The notes beneath the pieces are model-generated. The model was not told the DNA's origin. It did no database searches and saw nothing but the letters and a program-made list of their open reading frames with translations. A stretch of 64,000 nt of DNA, taken from assembly GCA_963702305.1 (NCBI GenBank), contig CAVPBX010000016.1:124001-188000 (forward strand), written 5' to 3'. Shown in pieces: positions 42,091 to 50,530 of this stretch. Source of the stretch: PALSA-693 sp963702305 (GTDB lineage Bacteria > Actinomycetota > Acidimicrobiia > Acidimicrobiales > Palsa-688). Position numbers and translations under genes: made by a program. How positions within the stretch are numbered: the stretch's first letter is position 1; every line of letters begins with the position of its first letter.

Positions 42091-43545
42091 ATGCCGGGCC
42101 TGCTGATCCGCCGGGCCGGGATCGGGCCGGCCGAGACCGATCTGCGGATCAAGGGCGACCGGATCGTCGAGCTCGGTCGGGGCCTGCGCCGGTCCGCCGG
42201 TGAGCGGGAGCTGGATGCCGGCCGTGGTGCGGTGCTCCCGGGCTTGCACGATCACCACCTTCACCTGCTGGCGTTGGTCGCGGCCCGCCGGTCGGTGCCG
42301 GTCGGCCCGCCCGCTGTCCGGGATCCGGCCGGGCTGGCGGCCGCACTTGGCCAGGCCGCGGCGGCCCGGCCCCCCGGCACCTGGATCCGGGCGGTCGGCT
42401 ACCACCAGTCCGTCGCCGGCGACCTGGACCGGGCCGCCCTCGACCTGCTGGTGCCGGCGCATCCGCTTCGGGTCCAGCACCGCAGTGGCGTCCTGTGGGT
42501 GTGCAACTCGATGGCGCTGGCCCGGCTGGACGCCGAAGCGGCAGGCACCCCGCCGGGCGTCGAGCGGGACGGCTCCGGCCGGCTCACCGGGCGGCTGTGG
42601 CGGATGGATGCCTGGCTGGCCGAACGCCTGGCCGCGGGGGAGCCCGGCGGGTCACTGCGGCCGGGTCATCCCGCCGAGGACCTGGCCGAGATCAGCGCCG
42701 CCGCGGCCGCCGCCGGCGTCACCGGATGGACCGATGCCACTGCCGATCGCGCCGACCGGGACACCCGGTTGCTGGTCGATGCGGTGGCGTCGAGCGCGGT
42801 ACGCCAACGCCTGCACCTCATGGTGCCTCGGGCCGGCGAGGCCTGGCTCCCCGTGGAGGTGGCCGGCGTGACGACCGGCCCGGTCAAGATCGTGCTCGAC
42901 GATCCCACCCTGCCCGCGCTCGACGAACTGGCCGGCGAGATCGGTCGCGCCCACCGGCGGCGCCGGCCGGTGGCGGTGCACTGCGTCACCCGGGTGCAGC
43001 TCCTGCTGACCCTGGCTGCCCTCCAGGACGCCGGTACCATCGCCGGCGATCGGATCGAGCACGGTGCCGTCATCCCCGCCGACGTCCTGCCCCGCCTGGC
43101 CGCAGCCGGCGTCACGGTGGTGACCCAACCCAACTTCGTGGCCGAACGCGGCGAGCAGTACCTCGCCGAGGTGCCACCGGCGGAGCTCCCTGACCTGTGG
43201 CGGGGCAGGTCCCTCGTCAACGCCGGCATCGCCGTGGCCGCCGGCTCGGACGCCCCGTTCGGGTCGGCCGATCCGTGGCTGGCCGTGCGGGCCGCGGTGC
43301 GCCGGCGCACCTCGTCCGGCGAGCCCCTGGGCCCGGCGGAGGCCGTGGCTCCAGCCGTCGCCCTGGGCTGGTGGAGCGGTTCCGGGCCGACGCCGGCGCA
43401 ACCCCGCCGCCTCCAGCCGGGCGCCGCCGCCGACCTGCTGGTCCTCGCCGGCCCGCTCGCCGCGGTGTTCACCGGCGACGAACCGGTGCGCGTGGTCGCC
43501 ACCCTGATTGCCGGTGAGGTCGTGGTCGCTCCGGAAAAAGAGTGA
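42091..43545 (+). CDS. Amidohydrolase-3 family (YtcJ-like) metal-dependent hydrolase
   Basis: A 484-residue cyclic amidohydrolase. It has LDAGRGAVLPGLHDHHLHLL (metal His pair), RPVAVHCVTRVQLLLTL, DRIEHGAVIPADV and the catalytic Asp in VAAGSDAPFGSADPW, and ends with the usual small beta-sandwich return GAAADLLVLAGPL. Family members hydrolyse N-acyl or amide substrates, and the native substrate is unknown. It is divergent from the crotonase gene and convergent with the CoA-transferase-like gene, which ends 11 bases beyond it. The start ATG at 42091 is the first good in-frame codon before the conserved beta-strand opening LLIRRAGI. Confidence 0.83.
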   Translation: MPGLLIRRAGIGPAETDLRIKGDRIVELGRGLRRSAGERELDAGRGAVLPGLHDHHLHLLALVAARRSVPVGPPAVRDPAGLAAALGQAAAARPPGTWIRAVGYHQSVAGDLDRAALDLLVPAHPLRVQHRSGVLWVCNSMALARLDAEAAGTPPGVERDGSGRLTGRLWRMDAWLAERLAAGEPGGSLRPGHPAEDLAEISAAAAAAGVTGWTDATADRADRDTRLLVDAVASSAVRQRLHLMVPRAGEAWLPVEVAGVTTGPVKIVLDDPTLPALDELAGEIGRAHRRRRPVAVHCVTRVQLLLTLAALQDAGTIAGDRIEHGAVIPADVLPRLAAAGVTVVTQPNFVAERGEQYLAEVPPAELPDLWRGRSLVNAGIAVAAGSDAPFGSADPWLAVRAAVRRRTSSGEPLGPAEAVAPAVALGWWSGSGPTPAQPRRLQPGAAADLLVLAGPLAAVFTGDEPVRVVATLIAGEVVVAPEKE

Positions 43546-43556
43546 CCCCCTGCGGC

Positions 43557-44783
43557 CTACCCCCTCCGAATCCACTCCAGGCGGTCCGGTCGAACCCGGA
43601 CGGGCTCGACGTGCCCTCCGGCCCGCACCACCCAGCCCCCACTGCTGTCGGTCACCTCCAGCCGGTCCGGCCCCGGCGCGTGGTCGTCCTCCGCCCCGAA
43701 CGCCGCCACCCGACTCATGGCCAGATCGATCAACTGACCGCCCCCTTCGTCGAGCGCCCGCAGCACCGCCAGAGCCCCTGCCAGCCCAGTCAGCGGGTCC
43801 GCGATGGCGTCACCGCAGAACACCGGCTGGCCCATCTCGTCCCTTCCCACCAGCCCGCCGGCCACCGCCGCGTCGTCACCGAACGCCACCCACTCTCGGT
43901 TTGGTCGTTGGCGCCCGTGCCCCGTGATGCTCAACCACACCCGTCCCGGTCGGTCGGGCCGGTCGTCAGGGCCCAGACCCACTTGCTCGAGAGCCCGGGG
44001 CCGGGACCCTTCGATCACCACGTCGGCGCCGTCGATCAGCTCAGCCGCCCGGCGCCGCCCCCCCGTCGCGTGCAGGTCGACCACTTCAGTGATCTCACGC
44101 GGTGAATGGATCCACTGGTAGAACGCCGGCTCGGCCCGGGCCCCGTCCGGCCGGCGCCGGTCCTCGATCCGGGTCACGACCGCGCCCGCTGCGCCCAGGA
44201 TCCGGGCCACCACCGGTCCGGCCCACAACGACGACAGATCGACCACGCGCCACCCGTCGCTCCGCCCGGCCTGTTGTGGGCTCCAGCGATCGACGATCAC
44301 CGCCGGGTCGGCCCCGCGACGGTCGCCGGTCTCGGCCAGCCCAGCCGCGGCCAGACCGAGCAACCGGGCCCGACCGACGAAGCGGCTGGCCGGGGTGCGG
44401 CCGGCGTACTGTTCCACCGCGTCCCACGGGTCCGCGACCGGCCCTTCGATGAGGGCGGGGATCAAGTCGACGTCTTCCGGGCGGGGCAGGTTGAGTGCCA
44501 CCCAACCGTCGGGGGCTCGCAGCAAGCGGCAGGAACCGTTGGCGGACCGGCGGCCCTGCCGCGACAAGCCGAGCAAGGCCGCTCGGCCGGCCAGGGCGGC
44601 CGGCCAGGACAGCGCGACCCGCTGCCCACGCGAACGGGCGCGCTGCTCGATCTCCCGCACCATGGCGTCCAAGCGGGCGGGCAGCCCGAGCGGCGGCAGG
44701 ACCGGCGGCCCGGCGGCCCATCCGCTGAGCGCCATCACTCCCGACCGGGCCCAGGCCTCCGCCGCCTGCCAGGCCCGGTCCAC
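43557..44783 (-). CDS. CaiB/BaiF-like CoA-transferase with permuted domain order
   Basis: A 408-residue protein in which the usual N-terminal CoA-transferase motif, VVDLSSLWAGPVVARILGAA, appears only at about residue 205. The C-terminal-type segment comes first (MALSGWAAGPPVLPP, GSCRLLRAPDGWVALNLPRP). The second half includes VVIEGSRPRALEQVGLGPDD and a DAIADPLTGLAGALAVLRAL stretch, and no clear catalytic Asp motif of the YDL.AQA type is visible. This order is also seen in some mycobacterial relatives, from memory. The start is GTG 44783, overlapping the stop of the secreted propeller gene by one base (TAGTG), an odd partner for a cytoplasmic enzyme. Confidence 0.7.
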   Translation of the reverse strand: MDRAWQAAEAWARSGVMALSGWAAGPPVLPPLGLPARLDAMVREIEQRARSRGQRVALSWPAALAGRAALLGLSRQGRRSANGSCRLLRAPDGWVALNLPRPEDVDLIPALIEGPVADPWDAVEQYAGRTPASRFVGRARLLGLAAAGLAETGDRRGADPAVIVDRWSPQQAGRSDGWRVVDLSSLWAGPVVARILGAAGAVVTRIEDRRRPDGARAEPAFYQWIHSPREITEVVDLHATGGRRRAAELIDGADVVIEGSRPRALEQVGLGPDDRPDRPGRVWLSITGHGRQRPNREWVAFGDDAAVAGGLVGRDEMGQPVFCGDAIADPLTGLAGALAVLRALDEGGGQLIDLAMSRVAAFGAEDDHAPGPDRLEVTDSSGGWVVRAGGHVEPVRVRPDRLEWIRRG

Positions 44784-46948
44784 TAGGTCTCGGCGGCCGC
44801 GCCGTTGATCGGGGCGTGCAGGGCCACCCCGCCGAGCGATCCCTCGAAGATGGCTCCCCCGAAGGTGAAGACGCCCCCGTCGGCCCCGACCAGCCAGTAG
44901 CCGGTGCCCGATGGCGGGCGGGCCATGGCGACGATCGGCGCGTTGAGCGCCACGCCACCCAGGCTGCCGTGGAAGGCGGCGGTCCCGAAGCTGAAGACGC
45001 CGCCGTCGCGCGCCACCAGCCAGTAGCCCTGCCCGTTCGGGGTGGCCGCCATCCCGGTGATGGGCTGGTTGAGGCGGATGCCGCCCGTCGACCCGCGGAA
45101 GGGGGCTGTCCCGAAGGCGAAGACCCCGCCGTCGGACCCGATCAGCCAGTAGCCGCTGCCGGTCGGGGTGGCCGCGGCCGTCACGATGGGCGCGTTGAGG
45201 TGGACGGCGCCCAGGCTGCCGTGAAAGCGAGCGTCCCCGAAGCTGAAGACCCCGCCGTCGCGCGCCACTAGCCAGTAGCCCAGTCCGGTGGGGGTGGGGG
45301 CGATACCGACGACGGGCTGGTTGAGGCGGATGTCGCCGGTGGATCCGAAGAAGCGGGCATCCCCAAACGAGAAGACCCCGCCGTCGGAGCCCACTAGCCA
45401 GTAGCCCCGACCCGACGGCGTGCGCGCCATGCCGACGATGGGGGCGTTGAGTTGGACCGCCCCCAGGCTGCCGTGGAAGCCGGCGTCGCCGAAGGTGAAG
45501 ACCCCGCCGTCGCTGGCAGTCAGCCAGTAGCCCTGCGTCGGCTTCGGGGTCGGCGGCGGCGGGGGAGCCGGCGGCGGGGGTCCGGCCGGGCCGTCGAAGG
45601 CCCGAACGCCGTGGTCGGTGCCCACCAATAAGAGGCCGTCGGCCGCCGAGGGCGACGTGAAGGTCGGCATGATGGCGCCGACGTTTACGGTCTGCAGCAC
45701 GCCCCCGTGCACGGGGTCCAGCTCCTGCAACGTGCTCCCGCCATAGCGGGCCGCCCACAGCTCCCCGTCGACCAGGATTGGCGCCCCGTTTGCGGACCCG
45801 CTGTGCCAGCCGGTGGCGTGGGCCGAGATGCTGACCTGCTGGATGCCGCCGCCGCGGCAGGGGACGTACACGCTGTTGGTGGCCTGGTCGTAGGCCGCGC
45901 CGCCGTCGGGGTCGCTGCCGCACACCGTGCCGCTGATGGGCGCGATCTGCGTCAGGTTGGACTGGCGCAGCAGGTAGCCGATGCGGGTCTTGCCCACCGC
46001 GAACACCTCGCCGCCCGGCAGCAGGGTGGCGTCGCCGGTGCCGAGATCGGCGTCGCCGGTTGCGCTGCTGTCCTTGAAGGCCGCCAGCGGCGACTGGCCG
46101 AGCCCCGCCGGCAGCTTGAGCACTGACTCCGCCCACAGGTGCGGGGCAGCGGAATTTTCGTTCCCCGTCGTGACGTACACGTCGCCGGCGGCGTCGACCG
46201 ACGGGCCACCACCCCCCTGCCAGATGGCTCCGCCGGTGCCCTGGGGCGTGACGTCGAACTGCACGTTCGCCCCGCCGGTCTCGCCCACGCCGACCAGCCA
46301 GCCGTGGTAGGTCCCGCAGTCCCCGGCCAGGCCGCCGAAGCCCACGTACACCCGCCCGTTGGCGACTGCCAGGGCGGTCCGCTGCTGGATCTGCTTGAGA
46401 TTCTCGCCGGCCGGCAGGACCGGGTCGGCGCTGACCGACCGGGTGACCGCCCCGGTGTAGATGTTGTAGCCGACCAGCAGGTGGCCGACCGGCAAGTTGC
46501 CACCGTTGCTCACTTCGCCGACCACGTACACGGTGGACCGGGCGGTGTCGATCACCGGCGTGCTGGTGATGCCGAGGGGATCGATATCGCCGCAACCGGT
46601 GTTGGTGCCGACATTTCGTAGCGGTTGCCCGATATTGCGTTGCCACAGGACGTGGCCGTCGTGGGCGTCCAGCGCGTACACGTTGTCCTGCTCGGTGGCC
46701 ACGAACACCCGGCCCGCGGCCACCACCGGCTGGCCGTAGACGGCCGCCCCATCCAAGGCCGCCGTCCAGGCCGGCCCCAGGGGGTTGAGGCTGGGCTCGC
46801 TGCTGTCCACCCCGCTCCGGGCATTGTCGGCGTGGTAGGTCGTCCATTGGGTAGAGGCTCCGGCGGCAGCTGCCCCCGAGAGGGCCCCCACGAGCGACGC
46901 CGCGCTGAAGACGGCCGCAGCCGTTCGGATCATCCGCATCGCCGACAT
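44783..46948 (-). CDS. Secreted PQQ-like beta-propeller protein with six GYWLxxSDGGxFxFG repeats
   Basis: A 721-residue exported protein. The N-terminus has an Arg followed by a hydrophobic signal (AAAVFSAASLVGALSGAAAA), with cleavage probably after AGA. Residues 30-460 resemble a PQQ-dehydrogenase-type propeller (QWTTYHADNARSGVDSSEPS, NVYALDAHDGHVLWQRNIGQ, GTPVIDTARSTVYVV-like blades), but no obvious catalytic Asp or calcium site is recognisable. A Pro-rich linker (PPPPAPPPPPTPKP) leads to six repeats of 42 residues. The start ATG 46948 was chosen for its closeness to the signal. ATG 46939 is possible. It is divergent from a TetR-MFS pair. A cell-surface binding or scaffolding role is inferred. 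Confidence 0.8.
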   Translation of the reverse strand: MSAMRMIRTAAAVFSAASLVGALSGAAAAGASTQWTTYHADNARSGVDSSEPSLNPLGPAWTAALDGAAVYGQPVVAAGRVFVATEQDNVYALDAHDGHVLWQRNIGQPLRNVGTNTGCGDIDPLGITSTPVIDTARSTVYVVGEVSNGGNLPVGHLLVGYNIYTGAVTRSVSADPVLPAGENLKQIQQRTALAVANGRVYVGFGGLAGDCGTYHGWLVGVGETGGANVQFDVTPQGTGGAIWQGGGGPSVDAAGDVYVTTGNENSAAPHLWAESVLKLPAGLGQSPLAAFKDSSATGDADLGTGDATLLPGGEVFAVGKTRIGYLLRQSNLTQIAPISGTVCGSDPDGGAAYDQATNSVYVPCRGGGIQQVSISAHATGWHSGSANGAPILVDGELWAARYGGSTLQELDPVHGGVLQTVNVGAIMPTFTSPSAADGLLLVGTDHGVRAFDGPAGPPPPAPPPPPTPKPTQGYWLTASDGGVFTFGDAGFHGSLGAVQLNAPIVGMARTPSGRGYWLVGSDGGVFSFGDARFFGSTGDIRLNQPVVGIAPTPTGLGYWLVARDGGVFSFGDARFHGSLGAVHLNAPIVTAAATPTGSGYWLIGSDGGVFAFGTAPFRGSTGGIRLNQPITGMAATPNGQGYWLVARDGGVFSFGTAAFHGSLGGVALNAPIVAMARPPSGTGYWLVGADGGVFTFGGAIFEGSLGGVALHAPINGAAAET
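44786..45532 (-). repeat. Six tandem 42-residue protein repeats (GYWLxxSDGG type)
   Basis: Each copy reads GYWL..(S/R)DGGVF.FG..F.GS(L/T)G....LN.PI....TP.G. Copies 1, 3 and 5 carry GSLG-V-LNAPI and copies 2 and 4 GSTG-IRLNQPI/V, so the array alternates. Copy 6 returns to the GSLG form and is truncated. It looks like duplication of a two-repeat unit followed by end decay. Confidence 0.85.
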
Positions 46949-46995
46949 CCTGCCGCATCCGCCGCCCGCCCGCCCTTGACAAGCCCGGCGACGAA

Positions 46996-47005
46996 ACGGT
47001 ACCGT
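46996..47005. promoter_or_regulatory. Palindrome 1, candidate TetR operator
   Basis: ACGGTACCGT is a perfect ten-base palindrome in the divergent gap between the propeller gene and the TetR gene. It lies about 70 bases upstream of the TetR start. Confidence 0.5.
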
Positions 47006-47015
47006 CTCGTTCCGG

Positions 47016-47032
47016 AACGGATCGTATCCGTT
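47016..47032. promoter_or_regulatory. Palindrome 2, candidate TetR operator
   Basis: AACGGAT-cgt-ATCCGTT has perfect seven-base arms and shares the AACGG...CCGTT core with palindrome 1. Together with CGAAACGG (46992) and CCGTTTCG (47028) the region is strongly symmetric, typical of TetR autoregulation. Confidence 0.55.
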
Positions 47033-47076
47033 TCGCACGATCCCACCGACCCCCCACCCGAGACCCGGAGAACCCC

Positions 47077-47724
47077 TTGGACGCTGACAGCGATACCGAC
47101 CGCCGGACCGGAGGTCGGACCCTCGACGGCACCCGAGACGCCGACATCCGAGCGGCAGTCCTGGAGCTGCTGGTGGAGCAGGGGTACGACCGGGTCACCA
47201 TCGAGGCGGTGGCCGGGCGAGCCCGGGCCGGCAAGGCGACCATCTACCGGCGCTGGCCCTCGAAGGTGGAGCTGGTCATCGACGCCATCAACGACCTCAA
47301 GCCCACGGACTTCGAGCTGCCCGATACCGGCAACCTCGGCGAAGACATTCGGGCCTACTTCGAGGTGGCCGCCGTCGGCGGACCGCCCGACGCTTTCCCC
47401 CTCATCGCCGGCCTGGCGCCGGCGTTGCTGCACGACCGGGAGTTGGCGGCCGCCTTCCGCGAGCATTTTGTCGGCCCTCGCCTCGCCAAGCTGCAGTTCC
47501 TGCTGGACCGGGCCGCCGCTCGCGGCGAGGTCGACACCCGGCGGAGCGCGGATCTGCTCTGCGCCGTCTTCCCCGCCTTCATGCTGCACCGCACCGTGTT
47601 CGGGGGGGAGGCGCCCGACGCCAACTATGTGCGCCGGATCATCGAAGAGGTGCTGATCCCCCTGGCCACGGCGCCTTCGGCTCCTCCCGCCGGGAGCCCC
47701 CGACCCAAGAAAGGCCACCGATGA
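47077..47724 (+). CDS. TetR-family transcriptional regulator, probable repressor of the MFS exporter
   Basis: A 215-residue TetR protein. The helix-turn-helix lies at about residues 28-68 (LELLVEQGYDRVTIEAVAGR, ARAGKATIYRRWPSKVELV), followed by the TetR_C-type ligand domain. A TTG start at 47077 is supported by CGGAG eight bases upstream. The stop overlaps the ATG of the MFS gene (ATGA), so regulator and pump are co-expressed. Two related palindromes lie 45-80 bases upstream, suggesting autoregulation and possible control of the divergent secreted propeller gene. Confidence 0.88.
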   Translation: MDADSDTDRRTGGRTLDGTRDADIRAAVLELLVEQGYDRVTIEAVAGRARAGKATIYRRWPSKVELVIDAINDLKPTDFELPDTGNLGEDIRAYFEVAAVGGPPDAFPLIAGLAPALLHDRELAAAFREHFVGPRLAKLQFLLDRAAARGEVDTRRSADLLCAVFPAFMLHRTVFGGEAPDANYVRRIIEEVLIPLATAPSAPPAGSPRPKKGHR

Positions 47725-49199
47725 ACGCGGAAGCCGAACAGCCGACTCGCCACCTCGGCGTAGCCCTGGCCATCATCTGCACCGTCCAGCTCATGGTGGT
47801 GCTCGACGCCACCATCGTCAACGTGGCCCTCCCATCCATCCAGCGAGGCCTCCATTTCGCGTTGCAGGACCTGGTGTGGGTGACCACCGCCTACTCCCTG
47901 ACCTTCGGGGGGTTGCTGCTCTTCGGGGGCCGGACCGGTGACCTCTTCGGCCGCCGGCGCATGTTCTTCATCGGGATCGTCATCTTCGCGGCGGCATCCT
48001 TGCTCGGCGGGTTCGCCCAGACCGACGTCTGGCTCATCGTGACCCGGGCCGCCCAGGGAGTGGGGGGCGCCATCGCCTCGCCGACGGCCCTGGCCCTGAT
48101 CGCCACCAACTTCCCCGAGGGGCCGGCTCGGAATCGGGCCATGGGCATCTACGCGGCCATGTCGGGGGCCGGCGCGGCGGTCGGCCTCCTGGCCGGCGGG
48201 ATCCTGACCGACGTGGCGTCGTGGCGATGGGTGCTCTTCGTCAACGTGCCGATCGCCGCGGTGGTGCTGCTCGTCGGCCACCGCGTGCTCCGCGAATCGG
48301 AGACCCGCCACGGCCGGTTGGACGTGCCGGGCGCCATCACCGTGACCGCGGGTATGGGCCTGCTGGTGTATGGGCTGACCAACGCCGCCAGCCACTCGTG
48401 GACGAGCTCCAGCACCCTGATCTACCTGGTCAGCGCGTCGGTCCTGCTGGTGGCGTTCGTGCTCTTCGAGGCCCGATCGCCGCATGCCCTGATGCCGTTG
48501 CGGATCTTCGCCAACCGCAACCGCTCCGGCGCCTACCTGATGATGCTCTTCATCGGAGCCGCCATCTTCGGCATGTTCTACTTCCTCACCCAGTACCTGC
48601 AGAACATCCTGGGCTACAGCCCCCTGAAGGCCGGCGTGGCCTTCCTGCCGGTGGCCGCCACGATCGGGGTGTTCTCGCAGGTGGCCGCGCGCATGGTGGG
48701 CCGCACCGGCATCCGCCTGCCCCTGCTGTTCGGTCCGGTGGCGGCTATCGCCGGGCTGCTGTGGCTGGCCCAGCTGACCAGCACCAGCGGCTACCTCAAC
48801 ATCCTCGGGCCGTTCCTCTGCATCGGGCTCGGCATGGGCTTCTCGTTCGTGCCCCTCACCCTGACCGCGGTCTCGGGGGTGCAGCGATCCGAGTCGGGCC
48901 TGGCCTCCGCCCTGCTCAACACCGGGCAGCAGATCGGCGGCGCCATCGGCCTGGCCCTGCTGTCGACGGTCTCGGTGGATGCCATCCGCAGCCGGACGCA
49001 GCAGCTGGCCGCCAGCCACGGCGGGCATCTGACGGTCGCCCTCCAGCACCAGGCGGTGGTGCACGGCTATGACCGCGGCTTCCTGCTGGCGACCGGCATC
49101 GCCTGCCTGGCCCTACTGGTCTCGCTGCTGGTGATCCGGGTGGACAAGCTGACGCCGGACGATGACACCGAGACGGTGGCGGCGGTGGCGGCGGCCTGA
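47721..49199 (+). CDS. MFS drug-type efflux transporter, DHA2 (14-helix, EmrB/QacA) family
   Basis: A 492-residue proton-coupled exporter. The start region has helix 1 with the DHA2 motif D1 VVLDATIVNVALPSIQRGL. Motif A is GGRTGDLFGRRRMFF, and motif C lies in AMSGAGAAVGLLAGGILTD. There are about 14 hydrophobic helices. DHA2 members export lipophilic drugs, dyes, bile salts or lipids. The ATG overlaps the TetR stop (ATGA). Its stop directly abuts the stop of the convergent secreted phosphoesterase gene with no base between. Confidence 0.9.
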   Translation: MNAEAEQPTRHLGVALAIICTVQLMVVLDATIVNVALPSIQRGLHFALQDLVWVTTAYSLTFGGLLLFGGRTGDLFGRRRMFFIGIVIFAAASLLGGFAQTDVWLIVTRAAQGVGGAIASPTALALIATNFPEGPARNRAMGIYAAMSGAGAAVGLLAGGILTDVASWRWVLFVNVPIAAVVLLVGHRVLRESETRHGRLDVPGAITVTAGMGLLVYGLTNAASHSWTSSSTLIYLVSASVLLVAFVLFEARSPHALMPLRIFANRNRSGAYLMMLFIGAAIFGMFYFLTQYLQNILGYSPLKAGVAFLPVAATIGVFSQVAARMVGRTGIRLPLLFGPVAAIAGLLWLAQLTSTSGYLNILGPFLCIGLGMGFSFVPLTLTAVSGVQRSESGLASALLNTGQQIGGAIGLALLSTVSVDAIRSRTQQLAASHGGHLTVALQHQAVVHGYDRGFLLATGIACLALLVSLLVIRVDKLTPDDDTETVAAVAAA

Positions 49200-50376
49200 C
49201 TAGGGCTGGTAGTTGGTGAACACGTCGGAGCCGAACACCGAGGCGGTGGCGGCCGCGCCGAGGCGGCCCAGTCCGAAGACCTGCTCGATGGAGGCCAGCA
49301 AGGAGTAGTGGTTGTAGGGGACACTCGAACTGCTGCCCGGCTGCACCCATCGGGACAGCACCACGGCACCGACCCGCCCGCCGCCCAAGCCGGTGATACC
49401 CGGCAGCGGGCTGTTGAGCCCGGGGCCCTCGCCGCAGCAGGCCGACGAGTCCGACTGGGGGCCGTCCGACTCGTCGAAGGTGACGACGAGCATCCCGTCC
49501 GTCTGGTACGCCGGTGACGCCAGAAATTTTCGGCACCCACGTCTGCAGCCAGGCGTTGGCGGATACCAGGCCGCCCGGCCGCCCGTCGACGCACGGGCTG
49601 TCGTGGCCGTCGTCGCAGAGGTTGGGGGTGATGTAGGTGAGGTTGGCGGTCGTCGCCGACGACGACAGGTCTGCGGGGAGCCGGCTCAGCGGTACCACAT
49701 CGGCGTTGCACGCCGGGGTGTCGATGATGCTGTGGAAGTAGACGAAGGGATCGTGGCGGGTGGCGTACTGGTCACCCGCGACCGCGGTCTGGGTGCCGTC
49801 CATGGCGTTGAGGGCCGGGTGCCCGCAGGTGGCCGACTCGCGGGATGGGATGTTGCCCATGTCCTCCATGTAGGCCTTCCACGCCAGGCCCTGGGCCGCC
49901 AGCTGGTTGGCCACCGTTTGCACGCCGGCCGGATAGACGCAACCTTGCCCAATGGCCTGGCCGGCGATCGTCGCCAGTTGGACGAAGTCGAGGTACAGCA
50001 GGCAGTCGGTCTGGGTGATCAGGTTGGGCTGCTGGCCGCTGATCTGGGCGATGTAGTTGTCGGCGCTCTGGTGGCCGATGCCGTAGTACTGGCTGAGCAG
50101 GGCGCCCTGCGAGGTCAGCGTCTGCGCCAGGTAGGGGGCGGCCGACCCGGGGCCGAACGTGGTGGCGTACCCCTTGTTCTCCAGGTTGATGACGAAGACG
50201 TGGCCGATCGGCGGCAGCGACGCGGCGGTGCTGGCATGGGCCGGTGACGCCAAACCGCCCGCCAGCAGCCCGCCGAGGGCGGCGATGACGGCCATGACGG
50301 CCGCGCCCGCCCGGCGGGATCGGGCGGTGCGGGCCCGGCGGGGCGAATCGGGCGCAGGGTCTTCGGTGCAGGGCAA
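49200..50376 (-). CDS. Secreted phosphoesterase (PF04185, phospholipase C/acid phosphatase type), frame broken near 49527
   Basis: About 392 residues over two frames. After a signal peptide (AAVMAVIAALGGLLAGGLAS, cleavage near AHA-S) the mature part opens IGHVFVINLENKGYATTFG, the metal-site start of this family. It has ALLSQYYGIGHQSADNYIAQ (phosphorylatable region) and later LLVVTFDESDG-like MLVVTFDESDGPQSDSS (second metal site) in the other frame, ending GLGRLGAAATASVFGSDVF. The break is in AAAATTT on the coding strand (49524-49530), where one base restores WVPKI..LASPAYQTDG. The start is uncertain; TTG 50376 with GGGAGT upstream is preferred over ATG 50463. Extracellular phosphate scavenging is the likely role. 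Confidence 0.78.
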
Positions 50377-50517
50377 GGCGACTCCCGGAGATGCGGTTCC
50401 GTGGTGAGCTTCGCCGAAGCCGGCGCGCTTACCTGCGGCGCCGGGTAACGGGCGATTGAACATCCGGCGAAAACCCGCCCACCCGGCACCTGTCTCGCTC
50501 CGTGCCGCCGCGCCCCG

Positions 50518-50523
50518 TAACCT
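50518..50523 (+). promoter_or_regulatory. -10 box for a leaderless CDF gene
   Basis: TAACCT ends seven bases before GTG 50531. Confidence 0.5.
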
Positions 50524-50530
50524 CCGCCGG

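Noticed and set aside
43557..47243. A continuous minus-strand open frame of about 1,228 codons.
   Set aside because: Beyond the CoA-transferase at its 3' end, it is an antisense-free shadow of the propeller gene in another frame: composition is Arg/Gly/Pro-rich with no domains, while the propeller frame has clear repeats and a signal peptide.
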